Shown: positions 18,640 to 28,209, counted from the first letter of the stretch. The stretch is 64,000 bases of DNA from ZC4RG30 sp963777735 (GCA_963777735.1 CAVZRQ010000008.1:434001-498000); one strand, 5' to 3'. The notes: a model not told the origin generated them from the sequence alone. Numbers and translations are program-made.

Positions 18640-18868
18640 AAATTTCGTCCCGGGTTGGCAGCTTTTCGCCTGGCTCTGTCAGCGGAATATTCCATTCACG
18701 AGCACGCGCCATAAACCGATGCATCGCCGCCTCATAGGCTTGCGCCTTCGGCAGCTGCTGACGAGCCATGTCGCTCATGTAGCGCGACACACTCTTGCCC
18801 TGCTCCGCCGCGGCCTCCTTGACCCACTCCAGCGTGCGTTCATCCAGCGTGATCGTGATGTTCTTCAT
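18611..18868 (-). CDS. Ribbon-helix-helix-type antitoxin
   Basis: An 85-residue antitoxin upstream of the PIN toxin. The start MKNITITLDERTLEWVKEAA is a ribbon-helix-helix beta strand and first helix; the C-terminal part (TEPGEKLPTRDEIYDR) is probably the flexible toxin-binding segment. Another ATG six bases upstream (18874) would add Met-Ala. The promoter predicted at 18881-18908 places the transcript start next to these ATGs, so translation may be leaderless or the upstream ATG may be used. Confidence 0.78.
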   Translation of the reverse strand: MKNITITLDERTLEWVKEAAAEQGKSVSRYMSDMARQQLPKAQAYEAAMHRFMARAREWNIPLTEPGEKLPTRDEIYDRPVLRRR

Positions 18869-18880
18869 GGCCATGAAGAA

Positions 18881-18908
18881 ATAATACACCGACCAAGTGT
18901 ATTTTCAA
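18881..18908 (-). promoter_or_regulatory. Toxin-antitoxin promoter with operator between -35 and -10
   Basis: On the minus strand TTGAAA (18908-18903) and TATTAT (18886-18881) are 16 bases apart. ATACAC at 18884-18889 and its complement GTGTAT at 18897-18902 form a perfect 6-bp inverted repeat with a 7-base centre. It covers the spacer and part of the -10. An antitoxin dimer bound here would block RNA polymerase, the usual autoregulation of such operons. Confidence 0.65.
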
Positions 18909-18914
18909 GTGGAT

Positions 18915-20301
18915 TTATCCGGCCAACGCATCCACCCGAGCCAGCACCGTTTCACGCCCCAGCAAGGCCAGCGTCGCATCGATCGGCGGCGAGATCGTGC
19001 CGCCCGTCAGCGCCACGCGCAGCGGCTGGGCCACCTTCCCCAGCCCCAGCGCCCGCGCCTCCGCAAACGCCTGTATGGCCGCATGCAGGGCCGGCGCCGT
19101 CCATTCCGTCACCGTCGCCAGCATCGCGCGCAGCTCGCCCAGCAACGCCCTCGCCTCCGGCGTCAGATGCTTGGCCACCGCCTTCTCGTCCATCACCGGC
19201 TCGCGGAAGAAGAACAGGCTGCCCTGCGCCATCTCCTTCATCGTCTTCGCCCGCTCGCGCAGCGCCTCGACCACGCCGGCCAGCAAGGCGTCGTTGTCGC
19301 TCGTGACGCCGAGCATGGCCAGCTGCCCGCGCAAGGCGGCCACCAGCGTGGCCTGCGGCGCCTTGATGATGTGCTGCTGGTTGAGCCACAGCAGCTTGTC
19401 GGCGATTGAACGCCGAGGCCGCCTTGTTGACACTGGCGATATCGAACGCCGCGATCATCTCTTCGCGCGTGAAGAACTCCTGATCACCATGCGACCAGCC
19501 CAGCCGCACCAGGTAGTTCAGCAGCGCATCGGGCAGGTAACCGTCCTTCTCGTACTCCAGCACGCTCACCGCACCGTGGCGCTTGGAGAGCTTCGCGCCA
19601 TCGGCGCCGAGGATCATCGGCACATGCGCATAGATGGGCGGCTTCGCGCCCAGCGCAACCAGCATGTTGATCTGCCGCGGCGTGTTGTTCAGATGATCAT
19701 CGCCACGGATCACGTGCGTGACGCCCATGTCCATGTCGTCCACCACCACGCAGAAGTTGTAGGTGGGGTTGCCATCCGAACGCTGGATGATGAGGTCATC
19801 CAGTTCGGTGTTCTGGAACACCGTGCGACCGTGCACGAGATCCTCCACCACCACTTCACCGGCCAGCGGATTCCGGAAGCGGATCACCGGCGTCACGCCC
19901 GGCGGCGGCGTGGCGGTGCTGTCGCGCCAGCGGCCGTCATAACGCGGCTTTTCCTTGCGCGCCAGTTGCGCCTCGCGCATGGCATCGAGCTCTTCCTTCG
20001 ATGCGTAGCACCGATAGGCCAGCCCCTGCGCCAGCATCTGCTCGATCACGGCCTGGTAACGCGGATAGCGCTGCGTCTGGTAGAACGGGCCTTCGTCTTC
20101 ATTGAGGCCCAGCCAGCGCATGCCTTCCAGGATCACGCGCACGGCTTCATCGGTGGAGCGCTCGCGATCGGTATCTTCCACGCGCAGGATGAACTTGCCG
20201 CCGCGGCGCCGGGCATAGAGCCAGGAGAACAGGGCCGTGCGCACGCCGCCGATGTGGAGCATGCCGGTGGGGCTCGGAGCAAAACGGGTTACGACTGTCA
20301 T
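18915..20301 (-). CDS. gltX: Glutamyl-tRNA synthetase GltX (frameshifted)
   Basis: This class I synthetase charges tRNA-Glu, two copies of which are in the window. The HIGH-type motif is PSPTGMLHIGG near the start, the second motif is GAKLSKRHG, and the tRNA-contacting region TRFAPSPT and VEDTDRERSTDEAV are visible. The C-terminal anticodon-binding part runs in another frame from about 19408, where one inserted T (AATC for AAC) separates SAFN from ADKLLWLNQQH. The total length of about 462 residues fits the family. It lies 13 bases from the toxin-antitoxin promoter. Confidence 0.92.
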
Positions 20302-20328
20302 AGGCCGCGTAGCGTAGCCGAAGGATTG

Positions 20329-20826
20329 TCAGTCGACGACGTAGAAATCGACCACCACATGATCGGGCTTGCGGATGCCGCGCGCCACGAACAGCTTGCG
20401 CCGCATCCAGTCGTGCGGGCCAGGAGCCACATCGAATGTGGGCGAGGTGCGGAAATAATACTGGTCCGGATCCACTTCGACGCCGCTGGAGAGCTTCTCG
20501 ATCACTTCCTCGGTGGCCGTGCGCACGCCGGCATTGGTGACCGCGATCACCGTGCCATCGCTGGCCTGAATACTGTACCGGGCAAGTACTTCGGTGAGCC
20601 CGCCCGGCAGAATGGCCTGCCAGTCACCGCCGCCCGTCAGCACCCTGCCCTGCAGCCTCGGCCCGTACACCGTGCCACCGGTCACGCCGATGAAGCGCTT
20701 GCGCTTGCCATCGATCACGCCCTGTTCCACCGGTGGCGCCAGCTCGCCGCGCAGCGAGAAAACATAAGCCAGCGCGGGGGCTGGTGCGGAAGCGGTATTC
20801 ATGGGGCGGAACTGTGGCACAGGCAT
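20329..20826 (-). CDS. DUF3237 family protein
   Basis: A 165-residue protein of the DUF3237 beta-barrel family, seen as LAPPVEQGVIDGKRKRF, IGVTGGTVYGPRLQGRVL, GGDWQAILPGG and TEEVIEKLSSGVEVDPDQYYFRTSP. Its function is not known. The ATG at 20826 has GAGGGG about six bases upstream; the second ATG at 20802 has none. It is transcribed in the same direction as gltX, 27 bases upstream of it. Confidence 0.75.
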   Translation of the reverse strand: MPVPQFRPMNTASAPAPALAYVFSLRGELAPPVEQGVIDGKRKRFIGVTGGTVYGPRLQGRVLTGGGDWQAILPGGLTEVLARYSIQASDGTVIAVTNAGVRTATEEVIEKLSSGVEVDPDQYYFRTSPTFDVAPGPHDWMRRKLFVARGIRKPDHVVVDFYVVD

Positions 20827-20920
20827 CCGAACCCCTCAACCGGGGCGGAATATTCCAGGCACCGATCCCGGTTTGCGCGCCAGCAGGCGCATGCGTAAAC
20901 TTGCGCTCCCTTTTTGCGAG

Positions 20921-20995
20921 GGGCGGTTAGCTCAGTGGTAGAGCATTGCTTTCACACGGCAAGGGTCACAGGTTCAAATCCTGTACCGCCCACCA
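20921..20995 (+). tRNA. tRNA-Val, anticodon CAC
   Basis: The acceptor stem GGGCGGT pairs with ACCGCCC, the D arm is GCTCAGTGGTAGAGC, the anticodon stem TTGCT/GGCAA holds loop TTCACAC (CAC at 34-36), and the T arm is ACAGGTTCAAATCCTGT. CCA is encoded. The gene ends one base before the stop codon of the convergent modC. Confidence 0.95.
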
Positions 20996-22103
20996 TCAAT
21001 CCCGCATGGCGTGCAGGCTCTCCTCACGCAGCACGGCATCGATCTCGCGGCCTGCGGCAATGCCCAGGGCCTGCGCCAGATGCAGCGAAATACTCAACTG
21101 CACAGGCTGCGCCACACCAGTCAGCCGCGCAGTGAGCCTCGCCTCCTCGCCCATCGGCAGGTAGCTCGCAATCGTCAGTCGCAAGCGGTTCGGTGATTCC
21201 GGCAGCGGTTTGCCCTGGGCGCCCGGCAACCGGATGGCGCCATTCGGCAGCAACAGGCAGAGGGATGTTCCCGGGGCCATTTCTGGCCGATGCGGGGAAG
21301 CCACCTCCAGTTCGCCAATTTGAATCCAGGTTCTGCCGGCAGCGGGCTCGTGCCGCAGGACCTTGCCTTGCAGCACATTGCGCAAACCCATCAGCCGTGC
21401 CGCGGCAGAACTCACCGGACGCGCCAGCACTTCCCCCGGCACACCGCTCTGCAGTGTCCTGCCCCCTTCGAGCAGCGTCATGCGGTCGGCCAGCAGCAGC
21501 GCTTCGGTCAGGTCGTGCGTGACCATGATGATGGGCAGTGAGAGTTCCTGCTTCAGCTCGGCGAGCTCCGTGTACAGCGTTTCGCGCGTCGTACGATCGA
21601 CGGAAGAGAACGGCTCGTCGAGCAGCAGCAGCGAGGGGTGTCGTGCCAATGCCCGCGCCAAGGCCACGCGTTGCTGCTGACCACCAGAGAGCTCGTCGGG
21701 CAGTCGGTGTTCGAGGCCAGGCAGCCCCACTTTCGAAATCCATGCCTGCGCGCGCGGGCGCCGTTCTGCCGGCCGGCAGATGCGCCAACCCCACCTCGAT
21801 ATTCGCAAGCGCCGACAGATGCGGGAACAAGCCGAAGTTCTGCGGCACGAACCCCACATTGCGCTGTTGTGGCGAGAGATGGATTGCCGCGGCCGCATCG
21901 AACCACACGCGATCGCCGCACTGGATGCGGCCGGATGTAGCGCGGGCCAGCCCGGCGATCATGCGCAGCAGCGTGGACTTTCCGCTGCCCGATGGGCCCA
22001 CCAGCGCGAGCAGCTCGCCGCCACCGCAGGCAAGCTCGGCATCGAGCGGAATCGGCGCATCCTGCCTGATCGATGCAGAGAGCTCAGTGTTGCGGCAGGA
22101 CAC
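20996..22103 (-). CDS. modC: Molybdate ABC transporter ATPase ModC (frameshifted)
   Basis: The ATPase of the molybdate importer. It has Walker A GPSGSGKST, the signature LSGGQQQRVALARAL, Walker B LLLLDEPFSSVD and the switch histidine in MVTHDLTEALLLADR. The C-terminal third, after about residue 240, is a TOBE/molybdate-binding domain with GLRNVLQGKVL. The start is a GTG at 22101-22103 preceded by GGGAGG. It lies inside the end of modB, so the genes are coupled. One inserted base near 21733 breaks the frame before AWISKVGLPGLEHR. Confidence 0.88.
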
Positions 22104-22764
22104 GACGCCTCCCGAAACGCTGACTGAGCGCGGTGGCCGTCGCCAGCACCGTGACCGAGAACAACAGCAGCAGCAACGACATCTGGCCGGCAGAGGCGAA
22201 GTCGAACGCCTGCACGCGATCGTAGATCGAGATGGCGATGGTGCGGGTCTCGCCCGGAATGCTGCCACCGACCATCAGCACCACGCCGAACTCCCCCAGC
22301 GTATGCGCGAATGTGAGGACCAGCGCCGTGAGCACACCCGGCCAGGCCAGCGGCAGCTCGATGAGCAACAGCGTGCGCCAGAAGCCCATGCCGCAGCAGG
22401 CCGCCGCATCGCGCACTTCGCGCGGTATGCCCTCGAACGCCCGCTGGATGGGCTGCACGGCAAAGGGAATATTGACGATGAACGACGCGATGACGAGGCC
22501 GGAGAAATGGAACACCAGCGGCTCGCCGGTCAACCCTTCAACCCAGCGACCGATTGTGGATTGCCCGCCCAGCCCCACCAGCAGGTAGTAACCCACCACC
22601 GTCGGTGGCAACACCAGCGGCACGGCCAACATAGCCTCGACCACAGCTCGCCCGCGGAACTTCCGGTAGGCCAGTGCTCTTGCGGCAAACAACGCGGCAG
22701 GCAGCAGCAACAGCACGGTAAGACCGCCCAGCTGCAGCGAAAGCCACAGTGCCTGCCAATCCAT
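22084..22764 (-). CDS. modB: Molybdate ABC transporter permease ModB
   Basis: A 226-residue inner-membrane protein with about five to six transmembrane segments (e.g. LGGLTVLLLLPAALFAARAL, MLAVPLVLPPTVVGYYLLVG and MSLLLLLFSVTVLATATAL). The ABC-permease EAA loop is GFWRTLLLIELPLAWPGVL. The ATG (22762-22764) shares its first base with the modA stop (TGATG). The much longer open frame upstream is out-of-frame modA. It works with ModA and ModC to import molybdate for the molybdenum hydroxylase. Confidence 0.9.
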   Translation of the reverse strand: MDWQALWLSLQLGGLTVLLLLPAALFAARALAYRKFRGRAVVEAMLAVPLVLPPTVVGYYLLVGLGGQSTIGRWVEGLTGEPLVFHFSGLVIASFIVNIPFAVQPIQRAFEGIPREVRDAAACCGMGFWRTLLLIELPLAWPGVLTALVLTFAHTLGEFGVVLMVGGSIPGETRTIAISIYDRVQAFDFASAGQMSLLLLLFSVTVLATATALSQRFGRRRVLPQH

Positions 22765-23546
22765 CAGCCCGCCTCGCCCGGCAGCGCAAAGCCGTAGGCC
22801 CGCATCACGCGGCGCGCAGCAGGCTCCTGCAGGTAACGATAGAACGCCTCGGCCGTGGCATCGGCCTGCTTCAGGAGCACCATGCGCTGGCGCAAGGGCG
22901 AATGCCATTGCTCGGGAATGAGCGCGTAGCGACCCAGTGCCTTCATCTGCGGCGACGCCGCCAGTGAAAGGGCAATGATCCCGCCCTGCGCAGAACCGCT
23001 CACCGCAAACTGCGCGGCCTGCGAAACATTCTCGCCCAGCACCAGCCGCGGCTCGATGTCGGCCCATAGACCTGCGCGCCGCAGCACTTCTTCGGCGCGC
23101 CTGCCGTAGGGCGCATGTTCGGGGTTGGCGATGGCGAACCGGCGGATGCGTCCGGCGCGCAGTTCGGCCGTCAGACCCTTGAGCTCTCCATCCACGGGCA
23201 GGCCAGATCCGCTCGGCGCCATCAGCACGATCCGCCCGATGGCATAGAGCACGCCCGCATCGCGCGTGTAGCCGTCCTTGTGCAAGGCACCGATGTAATC
23301 TTCATCGGCCGAAAGAAACAGCGCAAAAGGCGCGCCGTTGCGGATCTGGGTCGCAAACGTGCCGGAGGAGCCGAACGACAGCTTGATGGCCTGGCCCGTG
23401 TCCTTTTCAAACGCGGTGGCTATTTCCTCGAGCGCAAATTTCAGGTCCGACGCAGCAGCCACCACCGGCGCCGCCGCGCGCACAGCACAGGGTGTGCCGG
23501 CAAGCAGCGCTGCCAAGATGACTACCCAGATTGCTCGAACAGCCAT
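22764..23546 (-). CDS. modA: Molybdate-binding protein ModA
   Basis: The periplasmic substrate-binding protein of the ModABC importer, 260 residues with a signal peptide (IWVVILAALLAGTPCAVRAA). Family features are VVAAASDLKFALEEIATAF, the anion-binding SFGSSGTFATQI, LFLSADEDYI and the loop RFAIANPEHAPYGRRAEE. It is the first gene of the operon, behind a ModE-like operator. Intact. Confidence 0.92.
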   Translation of the reverse strand: MAVRAIWVVILAALLAGTPCAVRAAAPVVAAASDLKFALEEIATAFEKDTGQAIKLSFGSSGTFATQIRNGAPFALFLSADEDYIGALHKDGYTRDAGVLYAIGRIVLMAPSGSGLPVDGELKGLTAELRAGRIRRFAIANPEHAPYGRRAEEVLRRAGLWADIEPRLVLGENVSQAAQFAVSGSAQGGIIALSLAASPQMKALGRYALIPEQWHSPLRQRMVLLKQADATAEAFYRYLQEPAARRVMRAYGFALPGEAG

Positions 23547-23563
23547 TCCCGCCAGATCCTCAT

Positions 23564-23607
23564 CGCTATATCAGGATGACTATATCGGGGGGCGCCTGGC
23601 CGTTCAA
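23564..23607 (-). promoter_or_regulatory. modABC promoter with ModE-like operator
   Basis: On the minus strand TTGAAC (23607-23602) and TATAGT (23584-23579) are 17 bases apart. The half-sites CGCTATAT (23564-23571) and CTATATCG (23580-23587) form an imperfect inverted repeat that covers the -10. These halves match the CG-N-TATA pattern of E. coli ModE sites, though the whole site is about two bases shorter than the E. coli modA operator. ModE bound to molybdate would repress here. No modE gene is in the window. Confidence 0.65.
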
Positions 23608-23616
23608 TCTGCGCCT

Positions 23617-25155
23617 CTACATCGGGTAGGCGCCCAGACCCAGCGGCAGCCCCAGCGCCACAAATACCAGCAGCAGCAGGCTCCAACCGAGCAGGAACAG
23701 CATCGAGTACGGCAGCATCAGCGCAATCAGCGTGCCGATGCCGGCGCCCTTCACGTACTTCTGGCAGAACACCACCACCAGCGCGAAATACGGCATCAGC
23801 GGAGTGATGATGTTGGTGGTGCTGTCGCCGATGCGGTAGGCCGCCTGGGTGGCATCCGGCGAAATGCCCACCTGCATCAGCATGGGGACGAAGATCGGCG
23901 CCAGCAGCGCCCATTTCGCCGATGCCGACCCCAGGAACAGATCCGCAAGACAGGTGATGAGCACGATGCCGAGCAGCGTCACCATCATCGGCAACTCCAG
24001 GGCCCGCAGCGCCTGCCCGCCTTCCAGCGCGATCAGCACGCCGATGTTCGACTTGTTGAACGCCGCGATGAACAACGACATGAAGAACACCAGCACGAGG
24101 TAGTAACTCATGCTGCCCATCGATTTCGTCATGCCTTCCACGACATCGCGATGGGTCTTCACGGTGCCGGCCGCGACGCCATAGGCAATGGCCGGCAGCA
24201 GGAAGAACAGGAAGATCAGCGCCACAATCGATCGCATCAGCGGCGCATCGGAAGCGGTCAGCCCGCCGTTCGCCGCACGCCAGCTGCTGCCCTCCGGCCA
24301 GGCGCTCACGCCCAGCAACAGCAGACCCAGCGCCAATGTGATCAACGCCGCCCGCAGTCCACGGCGTTCCTGCTGCGTCGGCGCCTCGAAGCGCGGCATG
24401 CCGCTCATGTCGCCATCGACCACGGTGGTGCGCTGCAGGCGCGGCTCGATCACCCGATCGGTCAGCCACCAGCCGATACCGATGATCAGCACCGACGAAA
24501 CCGTGGTGAAGAAGAAGTTGTTCAGCGGATTGATGGTGGCCGCAGGGTCCAGCAGCTGCGTCGCCTGCTGCGTGAGACCAGCGAGCAAGGGATCCAGTGA
24601 CACCGGCAGGAAACTCGCGCTGAAGCCACCGGATACACCCGCGAATGCCGCGGCGATGCCAGCCAACGGATGCCTGCCCGCGGCAAAGAAGATCACCGCA
24701 CCGAGCGGAATGACCAGCACATAGCCCGCATCGGCAGCCAGGTGCGAGAGCAGTGCCACGATGATCAGGATGGGTGTCAGCAGCGAGCGTGCCGTCACCG
24801 CCAGCAACGCCCGCAGGCCGGCGCTGATGAACCCCACATGTTCCGCCACCCCGATGCCCAGCATGGCCACCAGCACCACGCCCAGCGGGTGGAAACTGAC
24901 GAAGGTCTGCACCAGTTCGCTGCTGAACTGGGTCAGCGCCGAGCCGCTCAACTGATTCTGGACCACCAGTGGCTGGCCACTGCGCGGATCGATTGCCGAA
25001 AAATCGATGCCGGAGAGAATGGCCGATAGCAGCCAGGTGATTGCCAGCAGCAGCAGAAAGAGGATCGCCGGATCGGGAAGGCGGTTGCCCGCGCGTTCGA
25101 TCCTGGCGAGGGCCCGTTCCAGTCGCGTTGGTCTGGCGGTCGGGATTTCTGTCAT
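23617..25155 (-). CDS. AbgT family transporter
   Basis: A 512-residue inner-membrane protein with about 12 hydrophobic segments. AbgT-family members move p-aminobenzoyl-glutamate, and some export sulfonamides. Family segments are AAAFAGVSGGFSASFLP, INPLNNFFFTTVSSVLI, FNKSNIGVLIALEGGQAL and YRIGDSTTNIITPLMPYF. I prefer the ATG at 25153-25155 (MTEIPTARPTRLERAL) because a hydrophilic N-terminus is usual; the next upstream ATG at 25200 has no clear ribosome site. Intact. Confidence 0.85.
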   Translation of the reverse strand: MTEIPTARPTRLERALARIERAGNRLPDPAILFLLLLAITWLLSAILSGIDFSAIDPRSGQPLVVQNQLSGSALTQFSSELVQTFVSFHPLGVVLVAMLGIGVAEHVGFISAGLRALLAVTARSLLTPILIIVALLSHLAADAGYVLVIPLGAVIFFAAGRHPLAGIAAAFAGVSGGFSASFLPVSLDPLLAGLTQQATQLLDPAATINPLNNFFFTTVSSVLIIGIGWWLTDRVIEPRLQRTTVVDGDMSGMPRFEAPTQQERRGLRAALITLALGLLLLGVSAWPEGSSWRAANGGLTASDAPLMRSIVALIFLFFLLPAIAYGVAAGTVKTHRDVVEGMTKSMGSMSYYLVLVFFMSLFIAAFNKSNIGVLIALEGGQALRALELPMMVTLLGIVLITCLADLFLGSASAKWALLAPIFVPMLMQVGISPDATQAAYRIGDSTTNIITPLMPYFALVVVFCQKYVKGAGIGTLIALMLPYSMLFLLGWSLLLLVFVALGLPLGLGAYPM

Positions 25156-25202
25156 GCCGCAATGGGCCTCGTCTGCCACATACCAGTTCTTCCACTGCAA
25201 CC

Positions 25203-25231
25203 CCCGCCGCCGGAACTACCGGTGCGGCGGG
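25203..25231 (-). terminator. Stem-loop between the MFS and AbgT genes
   Basis: CCCGCCGC (25203-25210) pairs exactly with GCGGCGGG (25224-25231), and the inner bases CCGG/CCGG may extend the helix. It lies 19 bases after the MFS stop on the minus strand. There is no T-run, so it would be a weak or Rho-assisted terminator. Confidence 0.4.
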
Positions 25232-25249
25232 ATTTGCCGCGCGCCTCGC

Positions 25250-26618
25250 CTACTTCACGTGCCGCTGGATGTGCGAGGGAATCAGGAAGAAGCTCAGTGC
25301 CGTGACCAGTGCGCATCCGGCCGCGAACCAGAAGAACACGTTCACGCCTGGATCCGGTTCCATCGCGAGGTACGCCGACGCGACGATCGGGCTCATCACC
25401 GCGCCAATGCGTGACACCGTCTGCGCCAGGCCCACGGCCGAACCACGCAGTTCGGTGGGATAGGAGTGCGCGGCAACGGCATACATGAATGCCTGCATGC
25501 CGTTGAAGGACACACCTGCCATGAAGCTGAGCCAGAGCACGCTGGAGTCGCTCGCGGTACCGGCGCCAACCAGCAGGAAGCCGATCAATGCGGTAGCGGC
25601 AACACCCACCAGGGCCAGCACCGAACCGACATAGCGGGAACCCAGCCAGCGGATCATGAAAGCGCCGCCAATCGAACCGAAGAACGCGCCGATGGAGAAC
25701 AGGCCCAGCGCCTCACTCGCGATGTCTGCACTCACGGCGTCACGCTGCAGCAGCACGGGCAGATAGTTCGTGTACAGATACAGGATGAAGCTGTTGAACG
25801 AGAACGCCACCCAGATGAAGAACGTCGAACGCGCATAGAAGCTGTTCCAGATCGTGGCCAGCCAGTTGCTCGAGCGCTTGCCCTCTTCCTTGATCAGGAA
25901 GGTCTCCGACCCATCGAAGCGTTTTTCGCCCAGCAGCCGGTTCAAGCGAATTCGCGAGGCGGCCGTGCAGCGCCGGGCGTTGCGCCATGTATTTCGGCGA
26001 TTCAGGCAGCAGGAATCCGAACAGGATGAACAGGGCCAGTGGCACGAGGCCGCCCACCAGGAACATCAACTGCCAGTCCATGTGCTTGATGCCGAAGCGG
26101 GCGAGGTAACCACCCACCGGCACCGACGAAATGACCAGCGCCACCACCACGCTGCGCACGCGGTGGGAAGTCCATTCGGAAATCAGCGTGGTGGCCAGCG
26201 GCGTGATGCCACCCATGCCGAGACCCGTGACAAAGCGCCACAGCGTCATGCTGCGAATCGTCTCTTCCGCGTTTTCCGGCGTACCGCCTTTTGCGGCGTA
26301 GTAGCAGAGCACGGAACCCACGAAGAGGAACATCAGGCAGGCGAAATAGGAGCGCTTGCGGCCGATACGGTCGCCCAGCCAGCCCAGACCCACCGAGCCC
26401 ACTGCCATGCCGATCAGAGCCCAGGTGTTGATGGGCTTGAGATCGGCTGCGTTGATGCCCCAGTCGGCAACCATCTTCGGACCGACCTGACCCATCAGGA
26501 ACAGGTCGTAGCCATCGGTGGCCATGATGATGATCATCATGATCGTGATGCCGAACGGCACCCAGAAATACTTGGCGGAATCGATGACCTCGCCTACATC
26601 GACGATTTTCTTGTCCAT
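25250..26618 (-). CDS. MFS transporter, aromatic acid:H+ symporter-like (frameshifted)
   Basis: A transporter of about 456 residues with about 12 transmembrane segments. The N-terminal half has DGYDLFLMGQVGPKM, the AAHS-family Asp in TM1, and the MFS loop GWLGDRIGRKRSYF; the central loop is long and acidic. Members of this family take up benzoate, 4-hydroxybenzoate and similar aromatic acids, but the substrate here is unknown. One inserted T near 25951 separates LANSL from NRLLGEKRFDGSET. The two halves overlap in reading but give one normal-length protein when joined. Confidence 0.8.
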
Positions 26619-26703
26619 GCTCTAACCGTGACCCCGCCTGTTGTTTTTTCCGGTCCGCGACTTTGGACCGAAATCAGCCCGATGGCAACGGGGAGCCCCC
26701 CCT

Positions 26704-28209
26704 TCAGGGAACGATCGCCTGGATCTTCGGGGTGGTGCCCGCCGGGAACGTGGCGGCCGGATTTTCCGCCCTGGCACCGAAAGAGCGCAGCAGCGCCACG
26801 GTCTCGGGATAAGTCTCCGGCTGCAGCGCATTGAACTCTTTGGGGAAGCGGCCCAGCGCGTAATCGATCGGCGAGAGTCCATTGGAATCGATCACGTCCA
26901 GCTCCGCCCCATCGGCCACCAGCCGGCGCACCAGTTCGTTCCAGCCACGCGCTGCTGCCGCGTGCAGCGCGGTGCGATTGGCGGCCGTCACCACCTTGAG
27001 ATCGGCATCGGCAATGCTGAGCACGGTGCGTGCCTTGACGTCTGCACCCGCGGCACGCAGCAGCTGGTAACACTCCAGCGCATCCTCTTCCGTGCGCAAT
27101 CGTCCGCGCGTGGGATCGTGCACATGACCATCACCGGCCGCCGCCATCAGCGGCGTCACGCCCTGCGAGTTCGGCAGGTTCGCCAACGCGCCATGCTGCA
27201 GCAGCAACTTCAGCAGCGGCACATCACCCGCCTTGGCCGCACGCAGCAACGGCGTGGTGCCCCAGACAATCATCGGATCGCGATAGCGATCATTGGGAAT
27301 ATTGCGATACCGGGGGCGCAGCTTCAGCTGCATGTTGGGATTCGCGCCCTTCGCGAGCAGCAGCCGCACGATGTCTTCGCCGGTGGTGCGATCCATCGTG
27401 GGCAGCTCGATGCGCCGGCCTATGGGCAGCGTGTTCATGTCCACGGCCACGTACAGCGGCGCCTGCCCGTAGATATCCCAGAGGTCCACGTCGGCGCCCG
27501 CTTCGATCAGGAACTTTGCGGCATCCCAGTTACGGTTGAGCAGCGCAAGCACCAGCGCCGAACTGCCATCCGGGTCCGTCAGGTCGATATCGGCGCGCTT
27601 GTCGAGCAGCGCCTTGAGGCAGTCGATGCAGCCCTCGCGCGCCGCGAACAGCAGCGGCGTCAGGCCACCGCGGACCATGTCTTTCGGCCGGCCTTCGGCG
27701 GTAACACGCCGTTGCCAGTCGCGCACCGTCGAGCGCTCGTCGACACGCGCGCCCTTGTCGAGCAGCAGGCGGATCATCGCGGGCTGGCTTTGCGCCGCGG
27801 CCCACATCAAGGCGGTCTGCCCACCCCAGGCTTCCCGCGCATGCACGTTCGCACCCTTCTGCAACAGCAATCGCGCTGCTTCCAGGTTGCCGGTTCGCGC
27901 CACCGCCATCAGGGCAGTCTGCCCTTCGCCATTGGGTGAATCCGGATCCACGCCGGCATCCAGCAGCACACGGATCACTGCCGCATCGCCACGCGCGGCA
28001 GCGAGCATCATCGGCGTGGCACCAAACAGGTTGGCGGCGCGCGGATCCGCGCCAGAAGCGACCAATTGCCGCGCTGCTTCGACATCACCGGCGTAGATGG
28101 CCCTGTGCAGCGCCGTGGTGCCGTCAGGCTCGACGGCCTCGCCGGCCTGCGCGTTTGCGAACCCGGCGCAGCAAATGAGGCCCGCCAAGGCGAGCCTCAG
28201 TCCTTCCAT
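26704..28209 (-). CDS. Exported ankyrin-repeat protein 2
   Basis: An intact 501-residue protein. It has a signal peptide (LRLALAGLICCAGFANAQAG) and about ten ankyrin repeats, e.g. DGTTALHRAIYAGDVEAAR, GQTALMAVARTGNLEAARLL and RTALHAAAARGWNELVRRL. Its order of repeats and unusual insert (VRDWQRRVTAEGRPKDMVRG, then GGLTPLLFAAREGCI) match ankyrin protein 1 at 10781-12404, so the two are paralogues. It lacks the Gly/Ala tail of protein 1. The ATG at 28209 is just after the stop of the exported Rossmann protein, so the two are probably co-transcribed. Confidence 0.85.
   Translation of the reverse strand: MEGLRLALAGLICCAGFANAQAGEAVEPDGTTALHRAIYAGDVEAARQLVASGADPRAANLFGATPMMLAAARGDAAVIRVLLDAGVDPDSPNGEGQTALMAVARTGNLEAARLLLQKGANVHAREAWGGQTALMWAAAQSQPAMIRLLLDKGARVDERSTVRDWQRRVTAEGRPKDMVRGGLTPLLFAAREGCIDCLKALLDKRADIDLTDPDGSSALVLALLNRNWDAAKFLIEAGADVDLWDIYGQAPLYVAVDMNTLPIGRRIELPTMDRTTGEDIVRLLLAKGANPNMQLKLRPRYRNIPNDRYRDPMIVWGTTPLLRAAKAGDVPLLKLLLQHGALANLPNSQGVTPLMAAAGDGHVHDPTRGRLRTEEDALECYQLLRAAGADVKARTVLSIADADLKVVTAANRTALHAAAARGWNELVRRLVADGAELDVIDSNGLSPIDYALGRFPKEFNALQPETYPETVALLRSFGARAENPAATFPAGTTPKIQAIVP

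Noticed and set aside
18997..20898. A 633-residue plus-strand open frame opposite gltX
   Set aside because: gltX motifs (PSPTGMLHIGG, KLSKRHG) identify the minus strand as coding; the plus frame is arginine- and histidine-rich without a domain.
23522..25195. A 557-residue frame on the same strand as the AbgT transporter
   Set aside because: It is the neighbouring reading frame of a clear membrane transporter; it has no hydrophobic pattern of its own.
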